A DNA stretch of 64,000 nt from Ricinus communis. Its lineage: Eukaryota > Streptophyta > Magnoliopsida > Malpighiales > Euphorbiaceae. The stretch lies in NCBI RefSeq assembly GCF_019578655.1, contig NC_063261.1:2790001-2854000 (forward strand), in the 5' to 3' direction. Positions 45,285 to 58,109 of this stretch are shown one piece after another. Each line of letters begins with the position of its first letter. Position 1 is the first letter of the stretch. The notes beneath the pieces were generated by a model. That model worked only from the letters and a program-made list of their open reading frames with translations, was not told the origin of the DNA and did not search any database. Both the position numbers and the translations under genes were made by a program.

Positions 45285-48200
45285 TATTTTTTATTAGGCT
45301 CAATTTTTGTGTTTTATACTTAAATTAATTTTTTATTGTTATTGTAATATACAAATAAATAGAACTAAATTCTTTCTATTTTGTTATTAATTATGTTATA
45401 TTGTATTGTCAACTAAAGGGTAACACTATAAAAATTTATTATAATTATTTATATTCATTGTCAATATATGTTATTGACTATATTTGACAAAAATAAAATG
45501 GAAATAAGTGATAGTTTTAGTCAATTACAAATTTGAGTTTTGTAAATTTCGTATGTAGTATACAAAACAATCATATTGTATTAAGCTGATTACAGGTTTT
45601 AACTTTTTCTATATTTTTCCATGTCCAATGATATTATACTTTAATTTTATATAACTCAATTGTTGTATTTTTAATGGATATAATATAATTTAAACAAGCC
45701 CAATATATTAAAAATAATGATAAAATTGATTTTAAAGTTTTTTTAAAAAACAATTGATAGAGTATTATTTATAATGTTCTTTTAGGCATTTATATCTAAT
45801 CTTCGATGACTTTATAATTTATATCTTTTTTATGTGTTATAATAATGATTTAGATTATAGCATATTAATGATACTATTCTTCTTTTTTACTTTTTTCTTT
45901 TTTTATCTCTTCCCTTTAATTTAGAAAGTTTAGATTTTAATTTTGATCTTAATAAAATGATTTATTTTATATTAGAATTAAATAATCTTTTGATACTACA
46001 AATTTGCACCTTTTATTTTGATACTATGGGTATCTTTTTTGGTACTCAAAAATACATTTTCTTTTTCCTTCTTTAAGTTATAGAAAATAAAACCTGTACA
46101 TCAAATATTAAGTAATTTGCTATTTGTATAATAGTATATAACAGATTTATGTTTATATAATTGGCTTATAAGAAACATAAATCATACCACATAGATGTAT
46201 AGGCATAAATATGTATATTGTTCATTTTCTCAATTTATTGCAGCTTCACATGATAAACATATACATTTGTTAATGCAAGCTATTTATGTAATACTTAGAT
46301 TGCAATGCACCAATTTGTAGTACAAATCTTTGCATTCATCACTCAAATTTAGCACAAATTTTTCTTTTAATTATTTTCTTTTTACAATTTTGATTAAGAA
46401 CTTTTTATTTAGATTTTTTTAATATATTTAAAATTTTACCACAAAGGGGGTACCAAAAATATACATAAGTAATACCTAAAGGATATCATTTAACTTGCAT
46501 TATTGTCAAACCAACCAAGTGAGATATTTATTTTTTTTTTTTTTATCTTTATGTTTGGTATCCATAGATTAAATGATATTACATGTTTTTTTATAGCAAC
46601 TTATGTAATTTGACAATAATGGAGATGTGTGTTTTTTCAATACTCAAAATGCAATTAAAAATATATGAAGATAAAATTAAATTAAAACCAAAAAAGTCAT
46701 TTAAATATGCATAAAAACATAGTAGTTTTGTGTTTATAATAGCAATTTATTTTCTTATGACAATAAAAACGTGAATAGAGATGAAGACTGAATTTGATTC
46801 TATCATAACTTTACTTAAAAAATTGATAGTAAAAGAATATCAAAAGTATACAAATAAGATATCATAATGCATTTCAAAACATAAGGCCGTATAAATTAAA
46901 TAAAAATTCAGATTTTAAATAATAGAAATTATAAAAATTGAGCTGTTAAATAAAAATTGTGCAACTCTTTTTCCATATGTGTAAGTCGAAAAAGAATCCA
47001 TAGAAAGCTATACAAGGACAAAATTGAAAGTTTCATCTTTAGGGACTTGTATATATGTGCAATATAAGTTGTCAATAATAATAATAATAATAATATAATA
47101 ATAATATAAATAACAACAAATGTCCAACCATAATTCATCTAATTATTAGAAAATGACATTACTCCTAGGCTACAAATCTAAATGATAAAAGAAGACTTCT
47201 AAAAAAATGATACAAATCTAAATGATACATGGAAATCTCTATAAAATTTAAAGACTAATATAATTTTAACAGTTCCAACACATTTTCTCAATCTATACAT
47301 AACCAAAAAGCTTTGCAAATATAGGCAAAAATTTCTTTTGTATAAAAGTCTCCTAAATTTCCCTCATTGCTTCCTTAGTCTTAGAACTTAAAATAGTCGC
47401 AAGGGAATAAAAAATAAACCCAATGAGAACAATGATATTCTCTTTGAACCATAAATAACTAACTTTTAGCATAAAAAATAAGCTCATCCACCAGCTTTTG
47501 CTGCAATCCTACTATTGAATCTTGAGCACAGGAAAAGCAATCTCATATGGAATTCTAACAGTGTTTGTCAAAAGCATCCCCAACCTGTTAATGCTAAATC
47601 TCTAATCGAAAACAAACTCTTCCCGTTATATTTTTTTCCTAAAAAATTATATAATAGGAAAGACACATCAAGCTTTAACTTATTAAAACCATGAATGTCT
47701 TTTTTGATATTAGACGCCGATTGAATCTAACAATTGAAAAGATAAAGTCCAATCCTAAATTATCTTTAAAGGACAACTCGTGTATATTGCTAATAAATTT
47801 ACTATAGAACACAAATAGTTTGAAAATCTTTTCTAGCCTCTACCAGAAAGAGTTTCATTAGATGGCGTTAATTTTCGCCAGTGATACTCTTTTAGGAAAA
47901 ATAAAAAAGCATAGCATATAGGTGATTACTATTCCCGAAGTAGGAGGCATCCCATATTACAAAGCTGTTAAAAAGTTATCATGAAGTGTCACTTCATATG
48001 AATCATCCTTGTTTATCTTTTTTCTCTTTTGCATTATGTGTTTCTGAAATAGTTGTTGCTTATTCATTATGCTGCCTCAAATGCTCTTCTAAATGTCCTC
48101 TCTTAAATTATATCAAATTAAAGATCCTTATTAAAACTTAGTTACAGGTTTCATAATGTAATAGAAGAATATCAAAAGAGCAATGGGGGAAGAGATAGAG

Positions 48201-48700
48201 AACATGCATTGGACTTAAAGGTACATGCTTGCTTGAACTGCGTATCCTATTAGTACATAGAAGGCAACAAAATAAGTTTACTTTACTTTACTAAACATCA
48301 ACATTAATTTTCAGTTCATTAACCATCAACATAAGTTTTCAATTCATTGCATTAAAATAAAAATAAAATAAAATAATTTGGAGTCATTCTGACAAGCCAC
48401 TACTGTAGTCAACTGTATTATGAAGTTTTTTTCATTCAAGAAATATCCTACTACATTGTATTATTTCATATTTTGGTCAATAAATTCAAGGCAAACAAGT
48501 CTTCTCCATGTTAAAATCACCAAATAAAAAATATAAGGATAAATATTAAGATAAAAAACATACCAAAGCTGGACTACAAGATAAAAATTTGGTTTATTCA
48601 TATATGCACCTCTAATATTAACAATAGCATCAAGGCTTAAACAATAATCATTAAGGAGCAACAATTGATTAGATAGCTTCTATCTGTCTAAGAAGAGCAT
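45285..48700. other. AT-rich intergenic DNA
   Basis: No supported gene is seen. A TAA/TA-rich microsatellite-like run lies at about 47072-47112. On the minus strand around 47300-47560, stop-interrupted frames read VRIPYEIAFPVLKI and KTKEAMREI-ETFIQKKFLP, hinting at a decayed coding remnant. I recognise no family, and the similarity to real protein may be accidental. Confidence 0.5.
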
Positions 48701-49159
48701 TTCAAATTCTTTTTTATATTTTGTTGCATTATCAAGTTTAATATAATCCATTAACAAATTAATAATAGCCTCCCATCTCAATAACTCATCCAAGAATACT
48801 TAGCTAATATCATAAATATAAAAACTTGATAATGAAAGAATAATTAGTTATAGCATAATTGATAACAACAAATCTATCACTTGTATTTACACATTACAAG
48901 AAGAAAACAAAAATAATATATCTGCAAATGGCGTTGAAACTTATCATATTGACCACCAATGATGATTAATTTTATGGATTCTATATTTTTGTAAAATTTG
49001 TCTTATTATTTATATAAAAGGTGTAGCTACAAAAAAAATGAAATATAAAAATTTCTATAAGATTTAACAAGAATAGAATAAGAAAAAGGGAATTTTATTT
49101 TATAGATTTTAAATTTTGAATTTACAAAATAAATGGATGTTTATGTAATAGTGACCGAG

Positions 49160-49660
49160 TAGGATTTAATATAGTGTTACATTGTTGCATATAATAAATC
49201 TTAAACTAATTCTATAAATTTCTAAATTAATACAATAATTTGAATAATAATCAAATTGACCTGGATAATCTAACTCCATGCCAAAAATTAACATCCAGTT
49301 GTGTCTATGATTTCGATTGTGGCAATATTCCAAATTTGGAGACATCAATGTACTTCTTACATATGTCATCGGTAAAAGAGACCTACGCAATTTAGACAAC
49401 AACGTACCTTATTTGTTCATTGCAAAAGTTTTTAAAAAATTGACACCCTCTTATTTGGTTTAATGACAATAATGTTGTACCCAAATGACACATAGCACTT
49501 GGTGAAAAATCAGTGGCTGCTCTCTCCAGCATTTGCAACTCTTTACAAATGTCTTTCCTATTAAAAAAGAACTCAGTTCCTATGGATAACATTGCATCCT
49601 TATTTTCAATGTCAATAAGCTTATTCAAAAAATGCATACCATCCTCTCCCAAAAACTTTA
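49160..49660 (-). pseudogene. Possible F-box-family pseudogene fragment
   Basis: On the minus strand, 49652-49392 reads FLNKLIDIENKDAMLSIGTE, then LQMLERAATDFSPSAMCHL and GTTLLSLNQIRGCQFFKNF. The pattern (FL-x-CI-x-SGN-x-DAL-x-x-G, then GL-x-x-L-x-x-AA-x-x-GH-x-x-A-x-Y-x-LG-x-I-LL) resembles the Sel1-like part of plant F-box proteins of the At2g35280/At1g67623 type. A shifted frame continues through RRSLLPMTYVRSTLMSPNLE and YCHNRNHRHNWM. An F-box itself is not visible. The family call is from pattern memory and moderately weak. Frameshifts suggest a pseudogene. Confidence 0.4.
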
Positions 49661-50025
49661 TCTAGCCACCATATATTGTATTCTTTAAGCAATTCTCTAT
49701 CATTTTTATGGTTGTAAAATTACTTGCACCTAGAGAAAATCACGATTATTGAAACATATGCAAAATGCCAAAATAATAGACAATAATATTTTAAAAAATA
49801 TTGACCATGAAAAATAACTTAAGAGATTTATATTTTCATACACAATCACTAATTTGAAGAGTTCTTCTGGAATGTCATTGACAATTATCATAATAATATT
49901 GAAAAGTATTTCTTTTGGAAAAATTTAAAGTTTACAACTTTGTAAGTATTTTTTAGATATAGCAATCTCTATTAAAGTCATAAAAATAAATATATTGACA
50001 AAGGAAAAAGCCCTCTTTTGTATGT

Positions 50026-50072
<47 letters not shown>

Positions 50073-50807
50073 TTATTATAATTAATATATTAATTTATCA
50101 GAAATGATTTCAAAATATTAAAAAATGTATGTAATTAATTTTAAGATATAGATTCTTTTATATTTATTTTGTGTTGATTTTGTTGATTTTATAATTTGTA
50201 TCATTAAATTTACATTAATTACTTTATTTTTGAACTATTAATATGTATTTAATATAGATTTTGTTTATCTTGATTTAGGGTGGATATTTTATATATTTCA
50301 ATTATAAATATTAGTGTTAGTTTTGTTTATGGGCGAATATTAAAGATTGTAAGATTAAATTTTATAATTATATGTAGTTATCAAAATTCATTATATAAAA
50401 TATTAACTTTTAGAAATTGGAATTATAAACTATGAAATGAGATTGCATTTACAGGCAACATTTAATGTAGAAATTAAATTAAGCATTAAGAAAAAGAGAA
50501 TGATAAAAACTGAAAAATACAACTAAAGAATAAAGATTTGTCAGTTATATACTAAAAATAATTATAATTGATATAATAATTTATGAAAAGATATGTTTCC
50601 AAAATATTATTGCTGGAATATATATATATGTATATGTATGTGTGTGTGTAATTTTAGAATATGCGTTCTTTCATATTTATTTTGTAAATGGATTAATATC
50701 AAGAGGTTTTTTCTTTGACATGATGATGGAGGAACAGTTTTTGTTTCTTTGACATACTGGATTACTAATTTATACTACAAAAGATGACTCATGAGTATTA
50801 CTAATTT
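49661..50807. other. AT-rich DNA with a (TA)n microsatellite
   Basis: A pure (TA)n run occupies 50028-50068, and TATATATATGTATATGTATGTGTG lies near 50620-50645. No gene or element boundary is recognised up to the truncated Tat-like leader. Confidence 0.55.
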
Positions 50808-52774
50808 ATACTATTGTCATTACTATGAGCTGAGTTTTGGATAAGGATAAAGGCTCCCACAAGTAATAAGTGGTCTTTGTTGGCTCGTCTCCCCACTCAA
50901 GGGTCCATGCAACAAAAGAAATTCACTCATGATGGTTAGTCAATATCACAATTCTAGGGTTCGAGTGGAACTAAAGAACCACTAACTGACGCCATCGGGC
51001 TATAACGCCAAAGTGCACAATGTGTGATAATCGTATAGTGATGAAGAATCATTTGTTAAATAATAAAATTAAAGACAAACATACACTAGAATCAGCTTCT
51101 CTTATCCCCAGCAGAGTCGCTATTATGGGCGGCGATTTCGACCGTGCACCCAAGTGTCTTTAACTACTATGACACTGCAAGGCTTTTCAACCTACTTAGG
51201 AATATGCTAACTAATCATTGGGACTAGTGCGGAGATGGAAGTTACCACCCGGGTAATTTACCGAGATATTTTTATTAATGAGTGACATTTCTTAGATTCC
51301 ATAAGAAAACTTATGTCACAAATCCAAAGATGGATCCGGAAGCTAATTTTCTTATTTGTGTATCTTAGTCTTTAATTTTATTGTTTAATGGATTATTCCC
51401 TATAAACACAGTAGTTCATATACGAGCATACCATATAGCACATATAATTCACTTAAGTCTAGCCCATTTTTATTGAGCCCAGCCCCTATTAAGGTTATTA
51501 ATCTAATTTGCTATATAATTATGTACAAGGCCTTCCAAGTCTAGTCCAATTAAAAGTTATGTTCCACCAAGCCTTTAATCCTAGATAGACTACTTATTAT
51601 GATGAATTCTAATTGTGTGAATATGGCTCCATTGATCTAACTAAAGCATGATAAACCCCATTAGGTCTATATTGATTTTAGATTTTAAGCCCAATTACTG
51701 TTGGTTAGCCCAATGGACTACAACTTTCATGTTGGGTCTAATTTTAACCTAAAGTCTATGTGGCCCACTTTAATTAACCAATCACGTTATAGTTATTTGA
51801 CATGCATTAAACAAAATAAACAAAAAGGGTACAGAAAGTAAATCTAGCTATTGCAACCCGGCTATAACTAAAAATGAAAAATGCCTAAGAATCTAATCAC
51901 AGTACATAAATACATCCAAATTCCATCAAAGACCAATAATTAAGGCTTGGAAGGAGCTAAGCCGATTGGCTATAGGTAAAGAGCCGAACCGGCTCTGCAC
52001 TGAGCCGGTCGGCTCTAGGGCTTGTTCAAGCGACTTTCCTAACTTTCTTCATTACTTTCACATCCTAGAGCCATGTAGATGGTTTTTTTGCGAGTCTCAA
52101 GAGATGATGATACAACCGAACCAAAGACAGGTTGGGAACCCAGTGCTGCTTGAGATGTGGAAAGGCGTCTATCGTTCTAAAACTTCCTAATTTTTAGTTC
52201 TTTCTTTGTGACTCAAAATCCTCTATAGAATTTTAAGTTTTAATAGTTGATATTCATTGCTGAATATTGGTTCTTTTGTTTTTCTTTCTTTTTTTCAAAC
52301 CTAAAGGTTAAAGAAGTTTATATAGAGCTAGGATTAGAGAAAACCCTAGGAACAAAACGATAAGTCTTAATTTTTAAAGATTATCAATTGATAAAATCAA
52401 ATAAAAATCTTTAAGATCTCATAATTATCGACAAAAAAATCTTCTAGAGAGTCACGTTAAAATGCCAAAAAAATGACATCAGATCATGAAAATATTGAAT
52501 CAGCTCTATGATGAGCCGATCGGCTCTAATGAGGGGAAAGTTTGTAATTTAGTCCCCAAACTTGTGAAATTCATCATTTTGACTCTTAAACTTCATTTTT
52601 CTTGACAATTAAATCCAAATTGATCTAAAAAAGGTGATCTTGGTTTGGTTAACCTCAATCCTATCCTTAGATTCGCCCGTCCTCCATTTCCTAAGACCCG
52701 AGAAGGCAGTAACTTTCATCATAAAGTTTTTTGTAATTCCCTCGATATCTAGATTTGAAAAATGGGTGGTGAGA
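50808..52774 (-). mobile_element. Minus-strand Tat-like LTR with leader fragment
   Basis: On the minus strand an LTR runs from 52774 (TCTCACCACCCATTT, the usual TG altered to TC) to 51124 (...GCCGCCCATA). A primer site (51122-51105) and a leader follow, truncated at about 50808. The leader aligns with 4720-5010 and 57284-57550. The orientation is opposite to all other Tat-like copies in the window. At 1651 bases, the LTR is shorter than the 2.2 kb copies because of internal deletions. A TATATAAA box is at 52317-52324. Confidence 0.78.
51105..51122 (-). other. Primer-binding site of the minus-strand Tat-like LTR
   Basis: Reads TAGCGACTCTGCTGGGGA on the minus strand, one base inside the LTR end. 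It is the best-preserved primer site of the family together with 57266-57283. Confidence 0.75.
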
Positions 52775-55700
52775 TCTACTAATTTTCCAGGAAAAGGGTC
52801 ATCTAACTTTGGTAAAACAATAGGATATGTAAAATCATTAGGGCCTCGAAGAATAACAGAAAACTCTTCGATCATATGGGGTATAACCCTTGCCCATTGA
52901 AGTGAAAGACATGACCTAGCCGAGTGAAGAGAGTCGTAGTCAAGCTAAGGGTTTTAAGAAGAGTTTTGAGGGCTTTTGCACTTCTTTGTATAATTTTTAG
53001 GCTTACAAGAAAACCCAATCGTGTATGGAAGAGTTTGTAGGGTTATGCATTTATATATACACCAAAAATCAATGTTGAAATCAGACACTGCAACTGTAGA
53101 GCCAATTGGCTTAGTGTACAGCAATCGGCTCAGCTCCACAATCAATCAATTGTGTGATGTCATCGGCTAGAAATCATGGGAGTTTTAGGTCCTTGTCATT
53201 TCCATGAGTTGTATGTATGATGTTCAATAATAAAATAAGTATTGGAATGCTTCAATGGTCATAAACTCAAAATTCTATAGTAGAGAAGAAGTACATGCCA
53301 TACAAAGCGGCAAAAAGGAAAGAAGTACAAAAGGCAACTAATCTAGCTAAAAGTTATCAAGGCTTTCTCTCGAGTCATCCATCCCCTCGTCGGAGTTGGC
53401 CTCCATGCCTTGAGTCTAAAAAGCGGATAGCTAAAGTGTCAAGGTCTCAATCCGGCATTGGTGAGCCTCAATCTGGCGCTTGCGGGTTGCCCCTGCAAGC
53501 CCTCGTGGTCCCTATGCAATAGGGAAAACCCAAAGCATTAGCTACTGCATTTCATAACATACATGCATACATTTTGCATTTTTAGTTTTTTTTTATCTAT
53601 TTTTACTTACCCTCAAATCCTTGCCAATAATGAAGTACTATCTCCTTACAACCGTAGCTAGCCGATGTATGTGCTTGAATTGATCTCTCTAAATCTATAT
53701 AATTGCATATGTATATGTATTACTAACATTTTAGAAAAGGAAAAAAGAAGCATAAAATAGTAAAGAAAAAGAAAACTCACGTGCGTGTAATTGCTTGGAG
53801 TAAACTCTTGAGGGATGCTCAACTCTAGGGCTAGCTGGTGATTCACAATGCTAGAAGAATTCCAGTAAGATAACATAGGATTTGGAAGGAACGAGATACT
53901 CCCTAGAATCACTTTTGATACCACAGTTAGAGTTGCCTCCAAAGCAGCGACATTGGATGAGCACGAGACGCAAGTGGGTCACCCCTCCTCTAATTCAAAA
54001 ACCCGAAGAGCAAGGCATGAGAACTATAAACATAAAACTGACAGTCAAATAATTATACAACAATGATTAAATGAAATAACCAGGGTGAGAAAGTACTTGA
54101 GCTGTAGTATCATGATCTATGGCCACAGGCCCTAGAAGCTGGGATATGAAATAAGTGTAATCAGTCCTTCGAGATCGAATGGTGAGATCGTCAAGATCAT
54201 CGTACCCCTCGAGACTCACTGTCAGCTCCTCATTAACAATATCAACCGTCCAGAACATCGATAAAGGAAGGGACAAAGGCACTTGATTTTGACTTGGCTA
54301 TCTCTCCCAGCCATAAGCTGCTCGCTGGAGTACCATGCTCGGTAAGCAGGGCTAGCTAGGAGTATCCTTCTTTGCTTGATGTCTATGAAAAACAGCATAT
54401 AAGGATCCCAGTGGCGGCTACCCCCCTGGCCACTCACCGCTGAATCTAAAATGCAAAAGTATGTAATAGAACTTTCAAAATTATAAATTTAATTGATGAA
54501 TATTTCTTTTATCTAATCTCAGGATATAGAGTTGATCCACATACGATGTACATGAACCTGCACCCACTCTAGTAGGATGCTCCTACTCGAGCCCCAGCGA
54601 CTCATGTTAGAGAAAGCTCAAAAAGTGCTAATTGGCTGAGAGTCTATTAGAAGATAGATCTCTAGGGCCCACACGTGCATTCAAACAGTTAACAACTAAT
54701 GCACAAATAAAAGAACATGAATGAATAACATAAAGCAGAACTTACTTGTATAACTTGCCAAGAACATAGAGCCTCTTGCTCCCATGAACTACGATGTCCA
54801 TCTGCTGATATAGATAAGCGAGAGCAGCGGAACCCCAATTATAAGAGGAGGCCTAGTCTAGATCTCTTAGAAGGGCCAAGTAATGTAGGTTCAACGAGTT
54901 CCCTGAGTCATTGAAGAAGGTGGTCCCGAACAAATAGACTAGATATGAATGAGCCATCTGGTCCACCTATAGTGTAGACCAAGGGATAAATCCTCTATAA
55001 TGGAGAGAGATATTTGGTAAGCCAGGCATCGCGTGTTCTTGCATGTAGGCAAGAACCTTAGCAAGTAAATAATAAACTAGTCCCAAGCATCGGACCTTAG
55101 ATCATGCATGGCACGTCAAAAGGCATAGGTGTCCCGAGAAGTCAATACATATGATGGCAACGAAGGAAAAAGGAGACACGGTCAGCTCACCAATAGGTGC
55201 GTGAAAGGTATGGGTGGTCTCCATCCACCTCTCAAGCTACATGTAGACCGAGTTGTGATCAGTCCTCCTAATGGCAGGGGGTAAGGTGGTGATAAACTGA
55301 TGAAACTCGGTGTCACCAATTCGAACTTGAACAAACCTCGGTAGCTCATCGAACCACTACCGAGCACCGTACAAGTTTCTGGCAAATCGGATCGAACGTA
55401 GCGTCAATTTGAAAAGTGTAGAAATAGGTATAAATACACAATGTACACATGTCGAAGTACAAAGCAGGTAAGTAGCCTAATTATTTTCAAGTCTTTTGTT
55501 GAAAGACAGTGCGAATAATCAATTTTCGGCCTGTGCGTATCCAATCAGAATGTACAAAGCAGATTGGCACTGTGCAATACAGGCTAGGGCGGCTATTTTT
55601 TGTTAATTTTGTAATTTTTGATGAAATTACACGTTTGTTAAGTATAGAAATGATGGATAAAGGTGTCTAGTGGAAGAAAATACCTCGTCTACTATAGAAA

Positions 55701-56103
55701 ACGCATGGTGGGTGCTCAATTTGGCCAAAATGGAGATTTCTTCCTCTTTCACAAGCCCAATGTCATTTTGGCAAAAACAATCAGTGGTGAAAAGTCCTAA
55801 TCCGATGTGATTGGGGTATGCCCTACAAATATTGAAGAAGAACTAGCCCTTTCGGGACAAATTTGATGGAATTTGGCTCCGAATTGAAGGAGAAATCAAA
55901 GAAAGAGTGTAAAAGGTTTAGAAAGAAAGTAGGAGGAATGGATAGGGGATATATATATTTTTTAAGGAAGGCAAAAGTGCCATTTTGGTCCTTGACCTTT
56001 AATATTATATTTAAGTCCCTAGATGTGCAAATTCCAAGCTCAGTCCCTAGAGAATAAAGATCAATCAAATCACAATTCGAAGTGGAATTTGTCAATCTAA
56101 AAT
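52775..56103 (+). mobile_element. Second Tat-like 3' interior with antisense gene
   Basis: Aligns with 27305-30680, including GGTAAAACAAT-GGATATGTAAAATCATTAGGGCCTC near 52810 and matching blocks through 55900. It carries a second plant-mobile-domain pseudogene on the minus strand. On the left it abuts the start of an inverted LTR; on the right it passes, via an apparent deletion near 56103, into a truncated plus-strand LTR. The tandem repeats and first half of that LTR are missing. Confidence 0.65.
54090..55440 (-). pseudogene. Plant mobile domain (PMD) pseudogene, second copy
   Basis: On the minus strand, near 55370-55180: WFDELPRFVQVRIGDTEFHQ, then RRTDHNSVYM-LERWMETTHT with FHAPIGELTVSPFSFVAI and IDFSG. 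Near 54960-54770: SYLVYLFGTTFFNDSGNSL, NLHYLALLRDLD, ASSYNWGSAALAYLYQQMDI and GSKRLYVLG. The GSAALAYLY and FHLP-GEM-like motifs make the plant mobile domain call clearer than in copy 1. Further exon-like pieces follow, including FRDLTIRSRRTDYTYFISQ-type similarity to 28692-28740. Stops (in M-LERW, D-ASS and elsewhere) disable it. Two separate insertions carry the same antisense gene, so it travels with the element. Confidence 0.75.
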
Positions 56104-57264
56104 TAGTTTATGTTTGTTTGAATCAGATTTCTAGAGTTGTATATGAAAAATGGAACCTGCCTTAAAATATCACATCTGTTACTGTCAAGATCAAATTTCT
56201 AGGGTTTTAAATTTTTAGGCTTTTTCTCATCTTATATTTTTTTATGTTACTTATTGCCTTTTACATCTTTTAATCATTTTTGTCCTCTCTGCATGTACAA
56301 ATCGGCTTACAGGTGTGGAAAACTGAGCAAATATGCGAAAAGGCCTTCCAAGCCTCCTAGAGTCGATTGGCTTAATGCATAACCGATTCCGCTCTACGTT
56401 AAGACAATCGACTCTAAACCCTATACCGATCAGTTATGTGTAGCTTTGACATGATTTTCAAGTTTTATGTATTTTTCAGTGATTTTATGCACTATATTTA
56501 GTATTTAGGTATTTTTAATTTTTTTTAGTTTTAGGACAGTTGTAATAGCTATATTTACTTTCTATACTTTACTTTTTATCTTATTTTGGAGGAATACCAA
56601 ATATATGTTGTATGATTACTTAATTAAAACTCGACATATATACATTAGGCCTTAAAATCGGACTTGACATGAAAATAATAGTCTATTAGGTTAATTAATG
56701 ATAATTGGGCATAAAATCTGAAATCAACATAGAATTAACAGGCCATATTAGATATAAGATCACCTAATTAGGCATTATCATAAAAAGTAGTCTATTAAGT
56801 TTAAAGGTTGGAATCCAAAGCATAATTTATAATTAGGCTATATTAGGAAGGCCTTGTGCATAATTAACTAGTAAATTATAATAAATAAATTTTAGGCATA
56901 GTTTAGGCTTAATAAAATGGGCTAGACTTAGGTGAACCTCACATGCTGTAGTGCTTAATATGTAGAAATATAATTGTCGCATTTATAGAGAATAGCTCGT
57001 TAAACAATAAAATTAAAGATAAAGATACATAAATAAAGAAGTTGGCTTCCAGATCCATCTTTCAATTTTTAGTATAAAGCTTCCTTATAGAATCGAGAAA
57101 TGCTACTCATTACTAAAACTATCCCGGTGAGTTTCCCGAGTGGCGACTCCCATCTCCGTGCTAGTCTCTATGACTAGTTAGCGTGTTTTTAATTAGGTTG
57201 AAAAGTCTTGTAGTGCCGTAGTCGCTAAAGACACTTGGGTGCGCACCTGAAAATGCCGCCCAAA
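56104..57264 (+). repeat. Truncated plus-strand Tat-like LTR
   Basis: Aligns with the second half of the LTRs, from a point equivalent to about 32990 (GAATCAGATTTCTAGAGTTG-like) to the terminal GCCGCCCAAA. It contains GTCGATTGGCTTAATGCATA near 56363 and GTGGCGACTCCCATCTCCGT near 57140. The first ~1.1 kb is absent. The primer site follows directly, so it sits as a 5' LTR relative to the downstream gag. Confidence 0.78.
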
Positions 57265-57265
57265 G

Positions 57266-57283
57266 TGGCTACTCTGCTGGGGA
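57266..57283 (+). other. Primer-binding site of the downstream Tat-like element
   Basis: TGGCTACTCTGCTGGGGA, one base after the LTR end. It matches the minus-strand site at 51105-51122 except near the start. Confidence 0.78.
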
Positions 57284-58109
57284 TAAGAGAGGCTGATTCT
57301 AGTATATCTTTGTTTCTAATTTTATTATTTAACGATCGGTTCTTGCATCACTATACCATTTTCACATATTGTGCACTTTGGTCCATATAGCCCCGATGCC
57401 GTCGATTAGCAGTTCTTTGGTTCCACTCGAACCTTGGATTTATGACACTAGCTAACCATCACTCTTAAGTAATGAGTGAATTTCCTTCATCGACACTTTT
57501 TACTTGGGGGAGCATTTTATCCTTACCCAAGACTCAGCTCACGGTAATGATGGTAATAACCTCCCCTAGGAACCCTATTGCTTGCTATTTAAGATGTTTA
57601 TACTTATAAGTACTCAAAGCCCACATATTGGAAAGCTTTGGCCTAAGAACATATGTGGAATTAGGCCCCAGGCCCAAAATATGTAGGCTTTACACTTATA
57701 TTAGGACATATTGCCTTGTCCATTGTATTTGGTTTGGAAGTTTATGGCATGCATGTCGGGCTTACTATCCTCTGCTGATAGAAAGCCCAAACCCAATATC
57801 CTAGGAAAGAAAGACTCACTATGAATTGTATGCGAGAGTAATAAGTTTGGAGGATGATTTGTATATTAATATGTATGGTAACTCTTTTTTCTTCTGTCTT
57901 TATGCATAACACGTGCATCATGCATCGCATGCATCACACACATCATACTAACCTTTTATTATTTAGCCATACAGACACTCCTTTAGATTGGAAAAGGAAA
58001 AATAGTGGAAGGCTAGAAAGAATACCAGTCTTTCCAAGAATATGGACTATATTAGAGCTCCTTGAAAAGCGAAGACACTAAGCTTCCATAAGTGGGACTA
58101 AATTTGAAA
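57284..58109 (+). other. Tat-like leader
   Basis: Aligns with 4720-5590: GATAAGAGAGGCTGATTCTAG, the CTTACCCAAGACTCAGCTCAC block near 57530, and AAAGCCCAAACCCAATATCCTA near 57781. No gene is present. Confidence 0.7.
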
